Source: Nitrososphaerota archaeon
Lineage (GTDB): Archaea > Thermoproteota > Nitrososphaeria > Nitrososphaerales > Gagatemarchaeaceae
NCBI GenBank assembly: GCA_005877185.1
Contig: VBPQ01000028.1
Span: forward strand, 1-34,662
Direction of reading: 5' to 3'
Length of the DNA stretch: 34,662 nt
Shown: positions 8,503 to 16,186 of the stretch, in pieces
How the letters are laid out: every line of letters starts with the position of its first letter
How positions within the stretch are numbered: position 1 is the stretch's first letter
Notes under the pieces: generated by a model
Seen by the model: only the letters and a program-made list of their open reading frames with translations
Databases searched by the model: none
Told to the model about the DNA's origin: nothing
Made by a program: the position numbers and the translations under genes

Positions 8503-8688
8503 ATGAAGGAGATGGCCTGCAGGAGGTGCAGAACGCTGACCAACGAGAAGGTCTGCCCCAACTGCGGCAACACCGAGTTCAGCAACGAGTGGTCGGGGCT
8601 GATAATCGTGCTTAACCCTGCGAAGTCGCAGGTCGCGAAGACCCTGGGGATCACAAAGCCTGGCAGGTACGCCCTCAAGGTAAGCTAG
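8503..8688 (+). CDS. spt4: Transcription elongation factor Spt4 (RpoE'')
   Basis: This 61-residue zinc protein partners Spt5 to keep RNA polymerase processive. The four-cysteine site is CRRC near the N-terminus and CPNCG. The core continues NEWSGLIIVLNPAKSQVAK and ends with GRYALKVS, as in the family. A GGAGGGGGAG ribosome-binding sequence precedes the ATG. It sits 16 bases after rpo7, as in many archaea. Confidence 0.95.
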   Translation: MKEMACRRCRTLTNEKVCPNCGNTEFSNEWSGLIIVLNPAKSQVAKTLGITKPGRYALKVS

Positions 8689-8699
8689 AGGGGCGGCCC

Positions 8700-9227
8700 A
8701 TGCCTCTCAAAGAATATCGGCTCCCGAGTTCTCTCAGAGAGAGGCTGGCCAAGCCGATCGGGGAGCTCTTCAAGGATGAGGAGATGAACGGGCGAGCCTT
8801 CAGGTCGGAGGTCGAGAAGGCCACCTTCGTGATCACGGTGGGGGACAGGGTCACCGAGAGGATTGCCGAGCTTGGGAGAATCCCGGAGGTGCACGTCATC
8901 GATGGAAGGGAGAGGAGGGTGGAGAGAAGAATGCCGGACGTGCAGTACAGACGGTTGATCAGGGTGAGGAACCCCCCGGGCACGATAACCAACGAGGCCC
9001 TCGGCGGGATCGCCGAAGCTGTCAAGGAGAGGGAGGGGCCGGTGAGGGTCCTCGTCGAGGGGGAGGAGGACCTCCTCGCAATCGCGGCCGTTGCCTCGGC
9101 ACCCATCAGCTCAAGCATTTACTACGGGCAGCCTCTCGTTGGGGTGGTCCTCGTCAGGGTAGACAGGGCCGCGAAGAGGCGCAACGGGGAGATCCTGAAA
9201 GAGATGGGTGTCCCGGAGTCAGGTTAA
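8700..9227 (+). CDS. GTP-dependent dephospho-CoA kinase (DUF359 family)
   Basis: This 175-residue protein belongs to the archaeal DUF359 family, members of which phosphorylate dephospho-CoA with GTP as the last step of CoA synthesis. Conserved blocks are an opening LPSSLRERLAKPIGELF, ITVGDRVTERI, HVIDGRERR, a middle RNPPGTI, and the acidic VEGEEDLLAIAAV. The C-terminal part is GQPLVGVVLVRVD. The ATG at 8700 is 11 bases after spt4. Presence of this gene between spt4 and eS24 is a recurrent archaeal arrangement. Confidence 0.88.
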   Translation: MPLKEYRLPSSLRERLAKPIGELFKDEEMNGRAFRSEVEKATFVITVGDRVTERIAELGRIPEVHVIDGRERRVERRMPDVQYRRLIRVRNPPGTITNEALGGIAEAVKEREGPVRVLVEGEEDLLAIAAVASAPISSSIYYGQPLVGVVLVRVDRAAKRRNGEILKEMGVPESG

Positions 9228-9237
9228 TATCGCTGGC
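9224..9237 (+). promoter_or_regulatory. TATA-like 14-mer upstream of eS24, copy of the rpo7 element
   Basis: TTAATATCGCTGGC overlaps the stop of the dephospho-CoA kinase gene. It lies about 29 bases before the TTG start at 9256, suggesting an internal promoter for eS24-eS31. Confidence 0.35.
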
Positions 9238-9255
9238 CGTCAAGGAGGAGAAGGT

Positions 9256-9591
9256 TTGCAGATAACAAAGAAGACAGAGTCGAAGCTGCTCGACAGGGTT
9301 GAGATTGAGGTGCTCATTCCAGAGAAGGCAGGGAAGCTCTCCCGGAATGAGGCGGTCGGGATGGTCGCGGAGGAGATGAAGGTTGGAAAGGAGAGGGTCG
9401 GGCTGATAGCACTGAAGCAGCAGGCTGGGACGAGAGACGTGGTGGGCATGTTCGGGGTCTACGGTTCTGAGGAAGCCATGAAGAGGACTCACCCCCACCA
9501 TCTCACGGTGAGGCTAATGACGAAGGAGGAGAGGGAGAAGTTGAAGCAAGCGAAGAAGAAGGCGAAGACTCCGACGACGGAGGCGAAGTAG
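9256..9591 (+). CDS. rps24e: Ribosomal protein eS24
   Basis: Small-subunit protein eS24, 111 residues. The core is KTESKLLDRVEIEV, GKLSRNEAVGMVAEE and the segment around GMFGVYGSEEAMKR. It ends in a lysine-rich tail of about 20 residues. The frame is open to 9208, but TTG at 9256 is preceded by a good ribosome-binding sequence (AAGGAGGAGAAGG) and gives the family N-terminus; the earlier start would overlap the previous gene. eS31 follows after one base. Confidence 0.92.
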   Translation: MQITKKTESKLLDRVEIEVLIPEKAGKLSRNEAVGMVAEEMKVGKERVGLIALKQQAGTRDVVGMFGVYGSEEAMKRTHPHHLTVRLMTKEEREKLKQAKKKAKTPTTEAK

Positions 9592-9592
9592 G

Positions 9593-9880
9593 GTGTCGAA
9601 GCAGCAGCCAGCTCCCGCCCCCCCTCCGGCCAAGACGCCGGTCCCGGCCCCAGCTGCGCCGCCTCCCGCTGGGACGGAGGAGAAGAAACCAGAAAAGAAG
9701 GAGAAGCCGAAGGCACCCAAGAGGCGGATTCAGGTCTGGAAGCTTTACAAGCTCGAGGGTGAAAAGGCGACGCGCCTCAGGCGGGAGTGCCCTAGGTGCG
9801 GGAGAGGCTATTTCATGGCGGAACACAAGAACAGGCTCTCCTGCGGCAACTGCGGCTACACCATGTACACGAAGTCCTAG
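9593..9880 (+). CDS. rps27ae: Ribosomal protein eS31 (S27ae) with long Pro/Ala/Lys-rich N-terminal tail
   Basis: Small-subunit zinc ribbon protein. The conserved part is the last 55 residues, with C4 zinc ligands in CPRCG and CGNCGY and the family ending YTMYTKS. Archaeal homologs are usually only about 50-65 residues. Here 95 residues are read from GTG at 9593 because of a low-complexity tail (PAPAAPPPAG then EEKKPEKKEKPKAPKRR). The tail resembles those on uS9 and uL13 in this window. The 3' end overlaps the convergent kinase-like gene by 4 bp. Confidence 0.92.
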   Translation: MSKQQPAPAPPPAKTPVPAPAAPPPAGTEEKKPEKKEKPKAPKRRIQVWKLYKLEGEKATRLRRECPRCGRGYFMAEHKNRLSCGNCGYTMYTKS

Positions 9881-11511
9881 GAGTACTCGCGCAGAAGGTT
9901 CCTGATCAAGAGTGTCATGCTCGGGGCCAGGAAGGGTTGAAAGGGAGCGACGTACCTCAGCTTTCTCGCGGTCGCGATCGCTTTGCTCCCGTTCTCATTC
10001 CTGTAGGCCTCGAGGAACGTTCTTGCGACGCGCTCCATCCCTTCAGCCCTGAGGGATAGCTTGGCGGTGTAGTAGAGAAACTCCGCGATGTCCCAGGCGG
10101 CCTCCCCACTCTCCACGGCCTGCTCGAGGTCGGTCAAGAAGACTTCGCCTCCGCGGATGATCACGTTGGATGCCTTCGTGTCGCCGAGGGTGAAGCCGCC
10201 CCTGTGGATCTTGGCGATGGCTTCCGCATAGCTCTTGATGAAGGTGGCGTCGTCCGACCATCCTCTAAGGAGTCTGTGGATTACCCTCGAGAGAGGCTCC
10301 CCCTCGACGTACTCCTTTACGAGTATCCTCTCGTCGGGAGCTACCCCGATGACCCGAGGTGTCTTCACCCCCAGCTCCCTCAGCCTTCGCGAGGCGTGGT
10401 ACTCCCGGTGCAGCCTCGAGAGTGGGGAGAGGCTGAACTTTCTCGCACTCAGGGCCCATATTCCGAGGAGGGCCCACTTCAGGGAGCGGACGTCGGAGAA
10501 GTGCTTGACCAGGATTTTGGTCTCCCTGCTCCCCTCCGATAGGGTCACGATTCGCGCGGTGGCGGAGAGGTCCCCCGCCTGGCGCTCCTTGACTTTGAAG
10601 CCGTCGTTCATCCCGCTCAGCTTCGCCACCCCATCGTAGACGCTCGAGCCGTCTTCGAAGAGGGCGCCGTCATCCAACTTAAGGAGGCTCCTCGGCCGCT
10701 CGAGTTCTCGCGGGAGTTCAGGCCTCTCCCTCATCCTCTTGAGCTTGGAGAGCGCCTCCTTCTTGAAGACACCGAGCCCGACCCTCCCCGCGTAGCCGTG
10801 GACCGCGTACTGAGTCACGCCCCTCGTCGTCATCGAGAAGAGCGAGAGTGCCTTCGAGAAGGCGTCTCCCTTCAGCTTCTCCGAGCTGATCCTGATCGAG
10901 CTGTCGTCTATCGAGAGGTAGCTTCGGGACCCGACCCAATGGGCGGCCTCCCTGAACCCCCTGACGGCGAACTCTCTGTTCTCCTCTCCGCTCTTCCCTG
11001 AGTACGTCTGCGCATAGCTGTAGAGGGCGGGGGGATAGACGAAGGCCCTCTTGCGGAGCTTGTCGAAGAGGAAGTAGTCGTACGGAACGGCGAGGTCCTG
11101 ACTGAACTCCCCGTAGTCGGAGGCGAGCTCGTAGAGCTCCTCCGAGATCACGCGCCTCTTGTACTGGATCTCGAGGTGTTCGAGGAACTCCGCCCCGGCG
11201 ATCGGCTCGTAGATGTTGAGAAGCCTCCCGATGACGAACTCCCCCAGCGCCGCCTCCCTCGCGTCGCCCATGAGCAGCTCTTCGTCGACGATCAGCGCGG
11301 AGGCCGGAACCGCCGCCTCCAGGTACCTGTACCTGACACCGCCGCGGAAATTCTTGACGACGATGATCACGTCGTAGTCGGAGTCCTCCCTCGCGTAGCC
11401 GGCGACAGTCGAGCCGTAGGCACAGACGGCCTCGACCTTCCTGGGCTCGACGAGGAGATTCGCGACGGTACGCAGAGCCTCCCTCTCCTCCGAGCTTAGC
11501 CTCGCCTTCAA
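9877..11511 (-). CDS. Nucleotidyltransferase-Bud32/RIO-like kinase fusion protein
   Basis: This 544-residue two-domain protein is of unknown role. Residues 25-150 form a DNA-polymerase-beta-type nucleotidyltransferase: GS at 33-34, then D45xD47, and a likely third acidic residue in ALIVDEE. Residues about 315-540 are kinase-like: a candidate ATP-site lysine K336 (ILVKHF), a segment closest to Bud32 (REYHASRRLRELGVKTPRVI, then VKEYVEGEPL), catalytic-loop D444 and N449 (GDTKASNVI), and metal-binding D461 (LTDLEQA). The catalytic residues appear intact, although the usual HGD is LGD. Residues 150-310 match nothing I recognise. The start overlaps the upstream HExxH gene by 4 bp, implying coupled translation. 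Confidence 0.7.
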   Translation of the reverse strand: MKARLSSEEREALRTVANLLVEPRKVEAVCAYGSTVAGYAREDSDYDVIIVVKNFRGGVRYRYLEAAVPASALIVDEELLMGDAREAALGEFVIGRLLNIYEPIAGAEFLEHLEIQYKRRVISEELYELASDYGEFSQDLAVPYDYFLFDKLRKRAFVYPPALYSYAQTYSGKSGEENREFAVRGFREAAHWVGSRSYLSIDDSSIRISSEKLKGDAFSKALSLFSMTTRGVTQYAVHGYAGRVGLGVFKKEALSKLKRMRERPELPRELERPRSLLKLDDGALFEDGSSVYDGVAKLSGMNDGFKVKERQAGDLSATARIVTLSEGSRETKILVKHFSDVRSLKWALLGIWALSARKFSLSPLSRLHREYHASRRLRELGVKTPRVIGVAPDERILVKEYVEGEPLSRVIHRLLRGWSDDATFIKSYAEAIAKIHRGGFTLGDTKASNVIIRGGEVFLTDLEQAVESGEAAWDIAEFLYYTAKLSLRAEGMERVARTFLEAYRNENGSKAIATARKLRYVAPFQPFLAPSMTLLIRNLLREYS

Positions 11512-12203
11512 CTCCTCACCTTCTCTTCGAGGGAACTTATTCTGGCGATGACCCCGGGGTCGAAGCTGCTCGAGAGGACTGAGCCCATCCCGAGTCGGAC
11601 GACATTCTCTTCGGGCGCGACCATCCTGACCGGGAGGCCCTTACCAATCCACCTCTTCTCGACGAGCGCGTTCAGCTTGTCGTCGACGAGACCTAGGGGG
11701 AACTTCCGTTCGACCAGTTTGATGAGTGCCCTGTCCTTGAAGATCGACTTCATTTTCACCGTCCTCTCCGTGTCGGCGAAGCTGGACTCGAAGAGGGTTG
11801 CGGCCCTCTCGTCGCTCACCACGCTCATCCTGCTCAGCTTCCTTACGAGGTCGAGATAGTGAGTGAACTCGTGGCCGGCGACTGCCTCAAGAGTCCCCTT
11901 CGCGCCAAAGGCGACGAGTGCCGCCGTGAACTGAACGAGGATCGAGAGGCCACCCGCCCCCGCAGCCGCGACCGTGGGGATGACCCTGGCGTATAGGACA
12001 CCGAGCTGCCCCGCCTCGCCGCGACTCTGGGCAAGGGGGAGGACCGGCTCGACGTAGTACGGCGGGTACGAGAGCTCGCTCGCCTTCTCGACGCGCTTGA
12101 CTGCACCGACCAGATACTTCGCCCTCCCTCTGACCCGCTTCGCGATCGCCTTGGGAATCTTCCCCTCGGTTTCCGCTCTGTCGAGTGCGAAGAGAGGATT
12201 CAC
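11508..12203 (-). CDS. Conserved hypothetical protein with HExxH motif (putative zinc metallopeptidase)
   Basis: This 231-residue protein is of unrecognised family. HEFTH at residues 111-115, inside a helix-like AVAGHEFTHYLDLV, matches the zinc-peptidase HExxH signature. A glutamate-rich stretch 20-30 residues later (SDERAATLFESSFADTE) could give the third ligand. A hydrophobic Ala/Gly segment (TVAAAGAGGLSILVQFTAALVAF) precedes the motif and may be buried or membrane-associated. There is no signal peptide. The GTG start at 12203 is 27 bases from a TATA box. It is overlapped by the nucleotidyltransferase-kinase gene (4 bp), so the two probably act together. Confidence 0.6.
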   Translation of the reverse strand: MNPLFALDRAETEGKIPKAIAKRVRGRAKYLVGAVKRVEKASELSYPPYYVEPVLPLAQSRGEAGQLGVLYARVIPTVAAAGAGGLSILVQFTAALVAFGAKGTLEAVAGHEFTHYLDLVRKLSRMSVVSDERAATLFESSFADTERTVKMKSIFKDRALIKLVERKFPLGLVDDKLNALVEKRWIGKGLPVRMVAPEENVVRLGMGSVLSSSFDPGVIARISSLEEKVRS

Positions 12204-12226
12204 GATTTCGAGACGAATCTGGAGCT

Positions 12227-12234
12227 ATTATAAT
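12227..12234 (-). promoter_or_regulatory. TATA-like box for the HExxH-kinase operon
   Basis: AATTATAATAG on the minus strand is centred about 27 bases before the GTG at 12203. The two-gene unit therefore has its own promoter, separate from the Lrp gene upstream. Confidence 0.5.
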
Positions 12235-12248
12235 TCTTCGAGGGGAGA

Positions 12249-12707
12249 CTAATCCTGAAGTCTGTACTTGACGATGGGAGTCCTTCGCGCGACCTCCATG
12301 AAGACCTCCGCGTGTTGGACTCCAGGTATCTTCCCGATTATGTCATAGACCGCCTTGTGCAGCTCGTCGAGGGATGCGCCCCTGAGGTTAACGATGAGGT
12401 CGAACCTCCCCGTGACTTCGCGCAAGAGCCTCACAGAGTCCATCTTCATGATCTCGTCGAGAATCTGCTCCCTGTTCTTGGGGTCGAGGTTGATTCCTGC
12501 GATGGCTGATGCGGTCATGCCCAGCTTGTCTTCGTTGACGGTGATGGTGTAGTGCTCGATTATCCCCCTCCGGATCAGCCTCTTTATCCTGCTGTAGGCG
12601 ACAGAGAGGTTGATGCCGAGGTCATTGCTGAGTTTCGGTATCGAGATAGAAGCGTCCCTGTTGAGGGCAGAGAGTATTTTCATATCAATTTCGTCAAGTT
12701 TAGCCAT
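12249..12707 (-). CDS. Lrp/AsnC family transcriptional regulator
   Basis: This 152-residue regulator has the standard layout. An N-terminal helix-turn-helix (LDEIDMKILSALNRD, then IPKLSNDLGINLSVAYSRIKRL) is followed by the ligand-binding RAM domain (GINLDPKN, VTGRFDLIVNLRGAS, GVQHAEVFMEV). It probably binds an amino acid or related metabolite as an octamer or dimer. A perfect TATATAA lies only a few bases before the ATG at 12707. That is too close to drive a transcript starting there, so it may be an operator-like site or may point to a start at the internal ATG 12683. Confidence 0.9.
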   Translation of the reverse strand: MAKLDEIDMKILSALNRDASISIPKLSNDLGINLSVAYSRIKRLIRRGIIEHYTITVNEDKLGMTASAIAGINLDPKNREQILDEIMKMDSVRLLREVTGRFDLIVNLRGASLDELHKAVYDIIGKIPGVQHAEVFMEVARRTPIVKYRLQD

Positions 12708-13078
12708 TTATATAGCCGCACTTACGCGAATTTTGCAATTTCTCGTATATGAGGCTTTCCTTCCCTTTTTCCCCTTCTCTCGAAGCCCTCCGCGCCTCCC
12801 GCGAGGCTGGAAGTTGAGTCGTCTCACGGGTCTAGGAAATGATAACTCGATGGTTAGCGGTCCCAACTCGACTGGTGTACGCAAGAACTTCTTCCCGAGG
12901 GTTCGGAATGACGAATCCACTCTGGTTTTCGTGCGTTGAAGAGGGGTCGATTTGCCAATCTTCTTGTCAGTCGATAATTGGCCTCCGGCTGCCAGAGGCT
13001 TGCACGAGTGGATCCGAGTAGACCGCTACAGCACAAAAGGGAGTGCAACCCGAAGGGTAACACACTTCTCGAGTGGAA
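12708..13078. other. 371-bp intergenic region, AT-richer, no gene recognised
   Basis: The part next to the Lrp gene holds TATATAA and other AT-rich elements, then a pyrimidine tract near 12763-12784 on the plus strand. The part next to the secreted-protein gene has several small inverted repeats: CCTC/GAGG around 12983-12998, TTGCAC/GTGCAA at 13000 and 13048, ACCCGAAGGGT at 13048-13058, and CAC/GTG around CTCGA at 13063-13075. These could be the 3' end of the secreted-protein mRNA or a small RNA. I see no convincing reading frame or tRNA. Confidence 0.4.
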
Positions 13079-13795
13079 TTACGGTAGGACGAGGTAGACT
13101 GCGGTGAGGCTGATCGTTGTGGTAGTAGTCGGGACAGTCAGATCGTGGAATCTGGCTATGTCCAGAGGGCCGTCGCTCCAGTGAGCGAAATACGCGTTTC
13201 CGTAATCAGCGACTGCGACTTGGTACTCCTGGCCATTGGTAACGAAGAACGTGCACGGAGAGAAACACTCGTCAACCATCACACAGTTTTGCCACTGTGT
13301 TTGGTCTTGGCAATTCTGCCATAGCGTCGTGTAGTAACCGCTTATTTCTCCGAATGAATCAACAGTACCCACCGAGATTTGCGAGTCGCCCGCCGGAATT
13401 GCAGTGATGTCGGCATACACTGCAGTTATTGCCTGGTCCGTTGTTATCATTCCCGTATCCCTGTATCTGTCTGTGCCACCGTCGGACCACCGGACGAACT
13501 GAAAAGTCCCGTAGTCGTCGACAAGAACTGTGTAAGTCTGTCCAACGGTGACGGTGAATGAGACTGGAGTAAAGCCCGTATCCACAATATTGCCGCCCGA
13601 ATCGAAGAGAACTGTGTAGTAGCCTGTGATGGTACTTCCACTCGTGTCTTCGCTAGTGACAGTCAACGTAGATGTTACCGCGGTCGCATGAGCACTCCTC
13701 AGGAGAGGCACGAACGCCAGCAGAGAGGATACCACGAGGAGCTTGATAAAAGAGGCGAGTCCTAGTCCACGCCTGCAAGCGTTGCCTATTTTCAC
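13079..13795 (-). CDS. Secreted protein with two WSDG-type beta repeats
   Basis: This 238-residue exported protein is of unknown role. The basic N-terminus and the hydrophobic stretch FIKLLVVSSLLAFVPLL followed by SAHATA form a Sec signal peptide. Two repeats of about 85 residues follow. Each has a G-YYT-L strand (TGYYTVLFDSGG; SGYYTTLWQN), a valine-rich V-G-x-Y-x-V-x-V-x-D-Y-G strand and an F-x-x-W-S-D-G turn. Such repeats occur in archaeal extracellular and S-layer-associated proteins. The second repeat has three cysteines in close order (CQDQ, CVMV, CFSPC), which could form disulfides. The gene and its flanks look AT-richer than the ribosomal blocks. Confidence 0.7.
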   Translation of the reverse strand: MKIGNACRRGLGLASFIKLLVVSSLLAFVPLLRSAHATAVTSTLTVTSEDTSGSTITGYYTVLFDSGGNIVDTGFTPVSFTVTVGQTYTVLVDDYGTFQFVRWSDGGTDRYRDTGMITTDQAITAVYADITAIPAGDSQISVGTVDSFGEISGYYTTLWQNCQDQTQWQNCVMVDECFSPCTFFVTNGQEYQVAVADYGNAYFAHWSDGPLDIARFHDLTVPTTTTTISLTAVYLVLP

Positions 13796-13814
13796 GAATC
13801 CTCCATACTTCTTA

Positions 13815-13822
13815 GATATAAG
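13815..13822 (-). promoter_or_regulatory. TATA-like box for the secreted-protein gene
   Basis: CTTATATC on the minus strand is centred about 24 bases before the GTG start at 13795. Farther upstream to 13956 the sequence is AT-rich without a gene. Confidence 0.45.
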
Positions 13823-13956
13823 TCGGTTACGTCACTATCGCATCTAACAATCTACAATAAAAGACAAATCTAGGATTTTGACGGGATTTTGACTTCAGAC
13901 CTAGAAGAATAAGTTAGCGAAAGAATCTCGGATGAGAGGTGTGAAGTTCGACCCTA

Positions 13957-14298
13957 TCAGTCGACCTTCTCTGCGTTGATCTGGTAGATCTCATCGGTGA
14001 CCGTGTTTCCCCTTACGAGCTTCCTTCTCTTTTCGCCCTCGGCTGCCTTCTTGAAGCCGATCCCCTTTGTCAGGAGGATGTACCTCTTTCCCCCGCCTAG
14101 GACGTCCCCGCGCATTGGGAAGCCTGCCCTGTCGGAACCGCCGGTAATCCTCAGCTTTCCCTTGTAACCGCTGCTGGCCGCGTCGACCACCTCCCCAATC
14201 CTGCGCCCCATGAAGAGCTGGGCGTTCGAGTCCTTCACCTCGAGGACCTCCGACTTCGCCTTCTTCGGGTCAGAGATGACGAGCTTGAAGTTAGCCAT
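13957..14298 (-). CDS. rps6e: Ribosomal protein eS6
   Basis: Small-subunit protein, 113 residues. It reads MANFKLVISDPK at the start, then GRRIGEVVDAASSGY and KLRITGGSDRAGFPMRGDV, and ends with RRKLVRGNTVTDEIYQIN, all diagnostic for eS6. It lacks the long phosphorylated C-terminal tail of eukaryotic S6, as is usual in archaea. It lies 50 bases downstream of the aIF5B gene with its own TATA box. Confidence 0.96.
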   Translation of the reverse strand: MANFKLVISDPKKAKSEVLEVKDSNAQLFMGRRIGEVVDAASSGYKGKLRITGGSDRAGFPMRGDVLGGGKRYILLTKGIGFKKAAEGEKRRKLVRGNTVTDEIYQINAEKVD

Positions 14299-14321
14299 CC
14301 TCGGGCTCCGCCGCCACTCTC

Positions 14322-14329
14322 GTTATAAG
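14322..14329 (-). promoter_or_regulatory. TATA-like box for eS6
   Basis: CTTATAAC on the minus strand is centred about 28 bases before the eS6 ATG at 14298. This implies a leaderless transcript independent of aIF5B. Confidence 0.5.
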
Positions 14330-14348
14330 AGTTGAACCGCTCGCTCGC

Positions 14349-16139
14349 TCAGAATCCGTACATCGGGTCCGTCGCGGAGCGGACCCTGACTATCTCCTCG
14401 AGCGCCTCCAGGTCGTCCCCGCTGAGGGCGTTCAGATACTTTCCGCGGAGGAGCTTGACGTCGTGGCTTCGGGGGAGGGAGTAGAGGATGACGTTCTCCC
14501 TGATCTGCCTCCCGAGGGTCGGCCCGCTGACCGAGATCGCGACCTTATCCCCCATCCTCGCGCTCTCGAGATTCTTTCCCTTGTCCTGGATCTGCTCTAC
14601 CTTCCCTAACTCTTTCCCTTCCGCGTTCATCAGTCTCGCGTGGGGGTGTAACTTCCCGGCCAGCACCTCGACCCCGAAGACGGCCGGGTCATTTCGTCTG
14701 AAGAAGGCGCCCGGGAGGGCCTTTAGCTTGGCGGGGGTCGTGAGCGATGCCAGCCCGACCCTTTCGTTCTCCTCCCTCGCCTTCGCTGCCCACTCCGCAT
14801 ACTTGTCGATCACCTCGTAGATGACCGACGAGAGGAAGACCTGCCCGTTCTTCATCTCCTTCGCATCTGGGAGGAGCTTCACGTCGAAGCCGAGAATCGC
14901 GGCCAGGTAGGGGTCGTGGTCCTTCACCACCTCTGCCTCCACCGTGTCGTTCTTCGAGATATCGCCTATGTCTGCGAGCCTAACGGGGATCCCCCTCTCC
15001 TTGAGCATCTGTAGGAGGGCCTCCAGCCCACCGATGGAGCCCGCCTTCACGATGACGCCCATCGTGTCTCTCTTCACGACGACGTTCTGGAGGTCCTTCT
15101 CCACCTCCTTCTTGAGAGCGGCGAACTCCGACTCGTGCCTGAAGGTGATTACCGGGGTACCGGGTATGGCACCCTCCAAATCCGTCGAGACAAGCTTGAC
15201 GCCGGCGGCGGCGTAGACTCTCTGTACCGGGGTGAACTTGTCCCTCGGGTCTCTCATCTCGTCGAGAGGCTTCGGCATGAAGAGAGCCTTGACCTTCGAC
15301 TTGACCGCACCCTCCCTCTTGACGAGGACGATGGAGTCGCCCACGACGAACTTCCCCTCCGTGAGGATCACGTTGGCTGTCTGCCCGACCCCCGCTTCCT
15401 CCTGGAGCTCGAGGATTATCCCTCGCCCCCTCTCCGCCTCCTCGATCACCGAGAGCTTTCCTTTCAGGAACTGCTGGGCGAGCCCTATCAGGACAGCAAG
15501 AAGCTCTGGGATGCCTGTTCCGTACCTCGCGGAGACGGGCACGATGGAGACCTGCTTGCGAAAGTCTTTCACCCTGTAGTAAGCGTCAGACTCGAAGCCG
15601 AGCCTCGAGAGGGAGGCCACGACGTTGTAGAGCCTCTCCTCGAATTCGTCGTTCCACTCTGGCGTCTGCTGCTTCAGGACTTCCGCGAGGAGGCCCTCGC
15701 TTCCCTTCCTCCAGCCCTTGATCATGTCCACCTTGTTCAGCGCCACCAGGAAGGGGACGTGCCTCTGTTTGAGAATCTCGAGAGACTCTATCGTCTGGTT
15801 CTCCAGCCCCTTCAGGACGTCTACCACGAGGATGGCGATATCGGCCGCGGAGCCGCCCCTCACCCTGAGGTTGGAGAAGATTTCGTGGCCTGGCGTGTCG
15901 ATGACGAGCAGGCCGGGTATCTTCAGCTCTCCCCCCGCTCTGTCGAGGAGATTTCCGGTGATCGTCTGGAGGGTCTCTATGGGGAAGAAGCTCGCTCCGA
16001 TCTCTTGAGTGATCCCGCCCGCTTCCCTCGCCTGGACCGCGGTGCCGCGTATGCGATCAAGCAAAGAAGTTTTTCCCGCGTCCACATGACCGAGAACGAC
16101 GACGACAGGCTGGCGAAGCGTCTGTGTGGTGCTGGACAC
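14349..16139 (-). CDS. infB: Translation initiation factor aIF5B (IF-2 family)
   Basis: GTPase that promotes subunit joining and initiator tRNA placement. The protein is 596 residues with no intein. The P-loop GHVDAGKTSLLDRIRG is near residue 16, followed by the switch I threonine in GGITQEIGA, DTPGHEIFSNLR (G3), NKVD (G4) and VSARYGTGI (G5). Domains II to IV follow, ending with GDDLEALEEIVRVRS. The GTG at 16139 gives an N-terminus with no long extension. It is 47 bases downstream of ndk. Confidence 0.97.
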   Translation of the reverse strand: MSSTTQTLRQPVVVVLGHVDAGKTSLLDRIRGTAVQAREAGGITQEIGASFFPIETLQTITGNLLDRAGGELKIPGLLVIDTPGHEIFSNLRVRGGSAADIAILVVDVLKGLENQTIESLEILKQRHVPFLVALNKVDMIKGWRKGSEGLLAEVLKQQTPEWNDEFEERLYNVVASLSRLGFESDAYYRVKDFRKQVSIVPVSARYGTGIPELLAVLIGLAQQFLKGKLSVIEEAERGRGIILELQEEAGVGQTANVILTEGKFVVGDSIVLVKREGAVKSKVKALFMPKPLDEMRDPRDKFTPVQRVYAAAGVKLVSTDLEGAIPGTPVITFRHESEFAALKKEVEKDLQNVVVKRDTMGVIVKAGSIGGLEALLQMLKERGIPVRLADIGDISKNDTVEAEVVKDHDPYLAAILGFDVKLLPDAKEMKNGQVFLSSVIYEVIDKYAEWAAKAREENERVGLASLTTPAKLKALPGAFFRRNDPAVFGVEVLAGKLHPHARLMNAEGKELGKVEQIQDKGKNLESARMGDKVAISVSGPTLGRQIRENVILYSLPRSHDVKLLRGKYLNALSGDDLEALEEIVRVRSATDPMYGF

Positions 16140-16186
16140 GGAAAATCAAACTCGTTCGTCTTGTGCGAGACCCCGTATTTATCCTG

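Noticed and set aside
13000..13075. RNase P or SRP RNA in the 12708-13078 gap
   Set aside because: Several hairpins are present, but the conserved cores of these RNAs are not seen and the space is too short for RNase P RNA.
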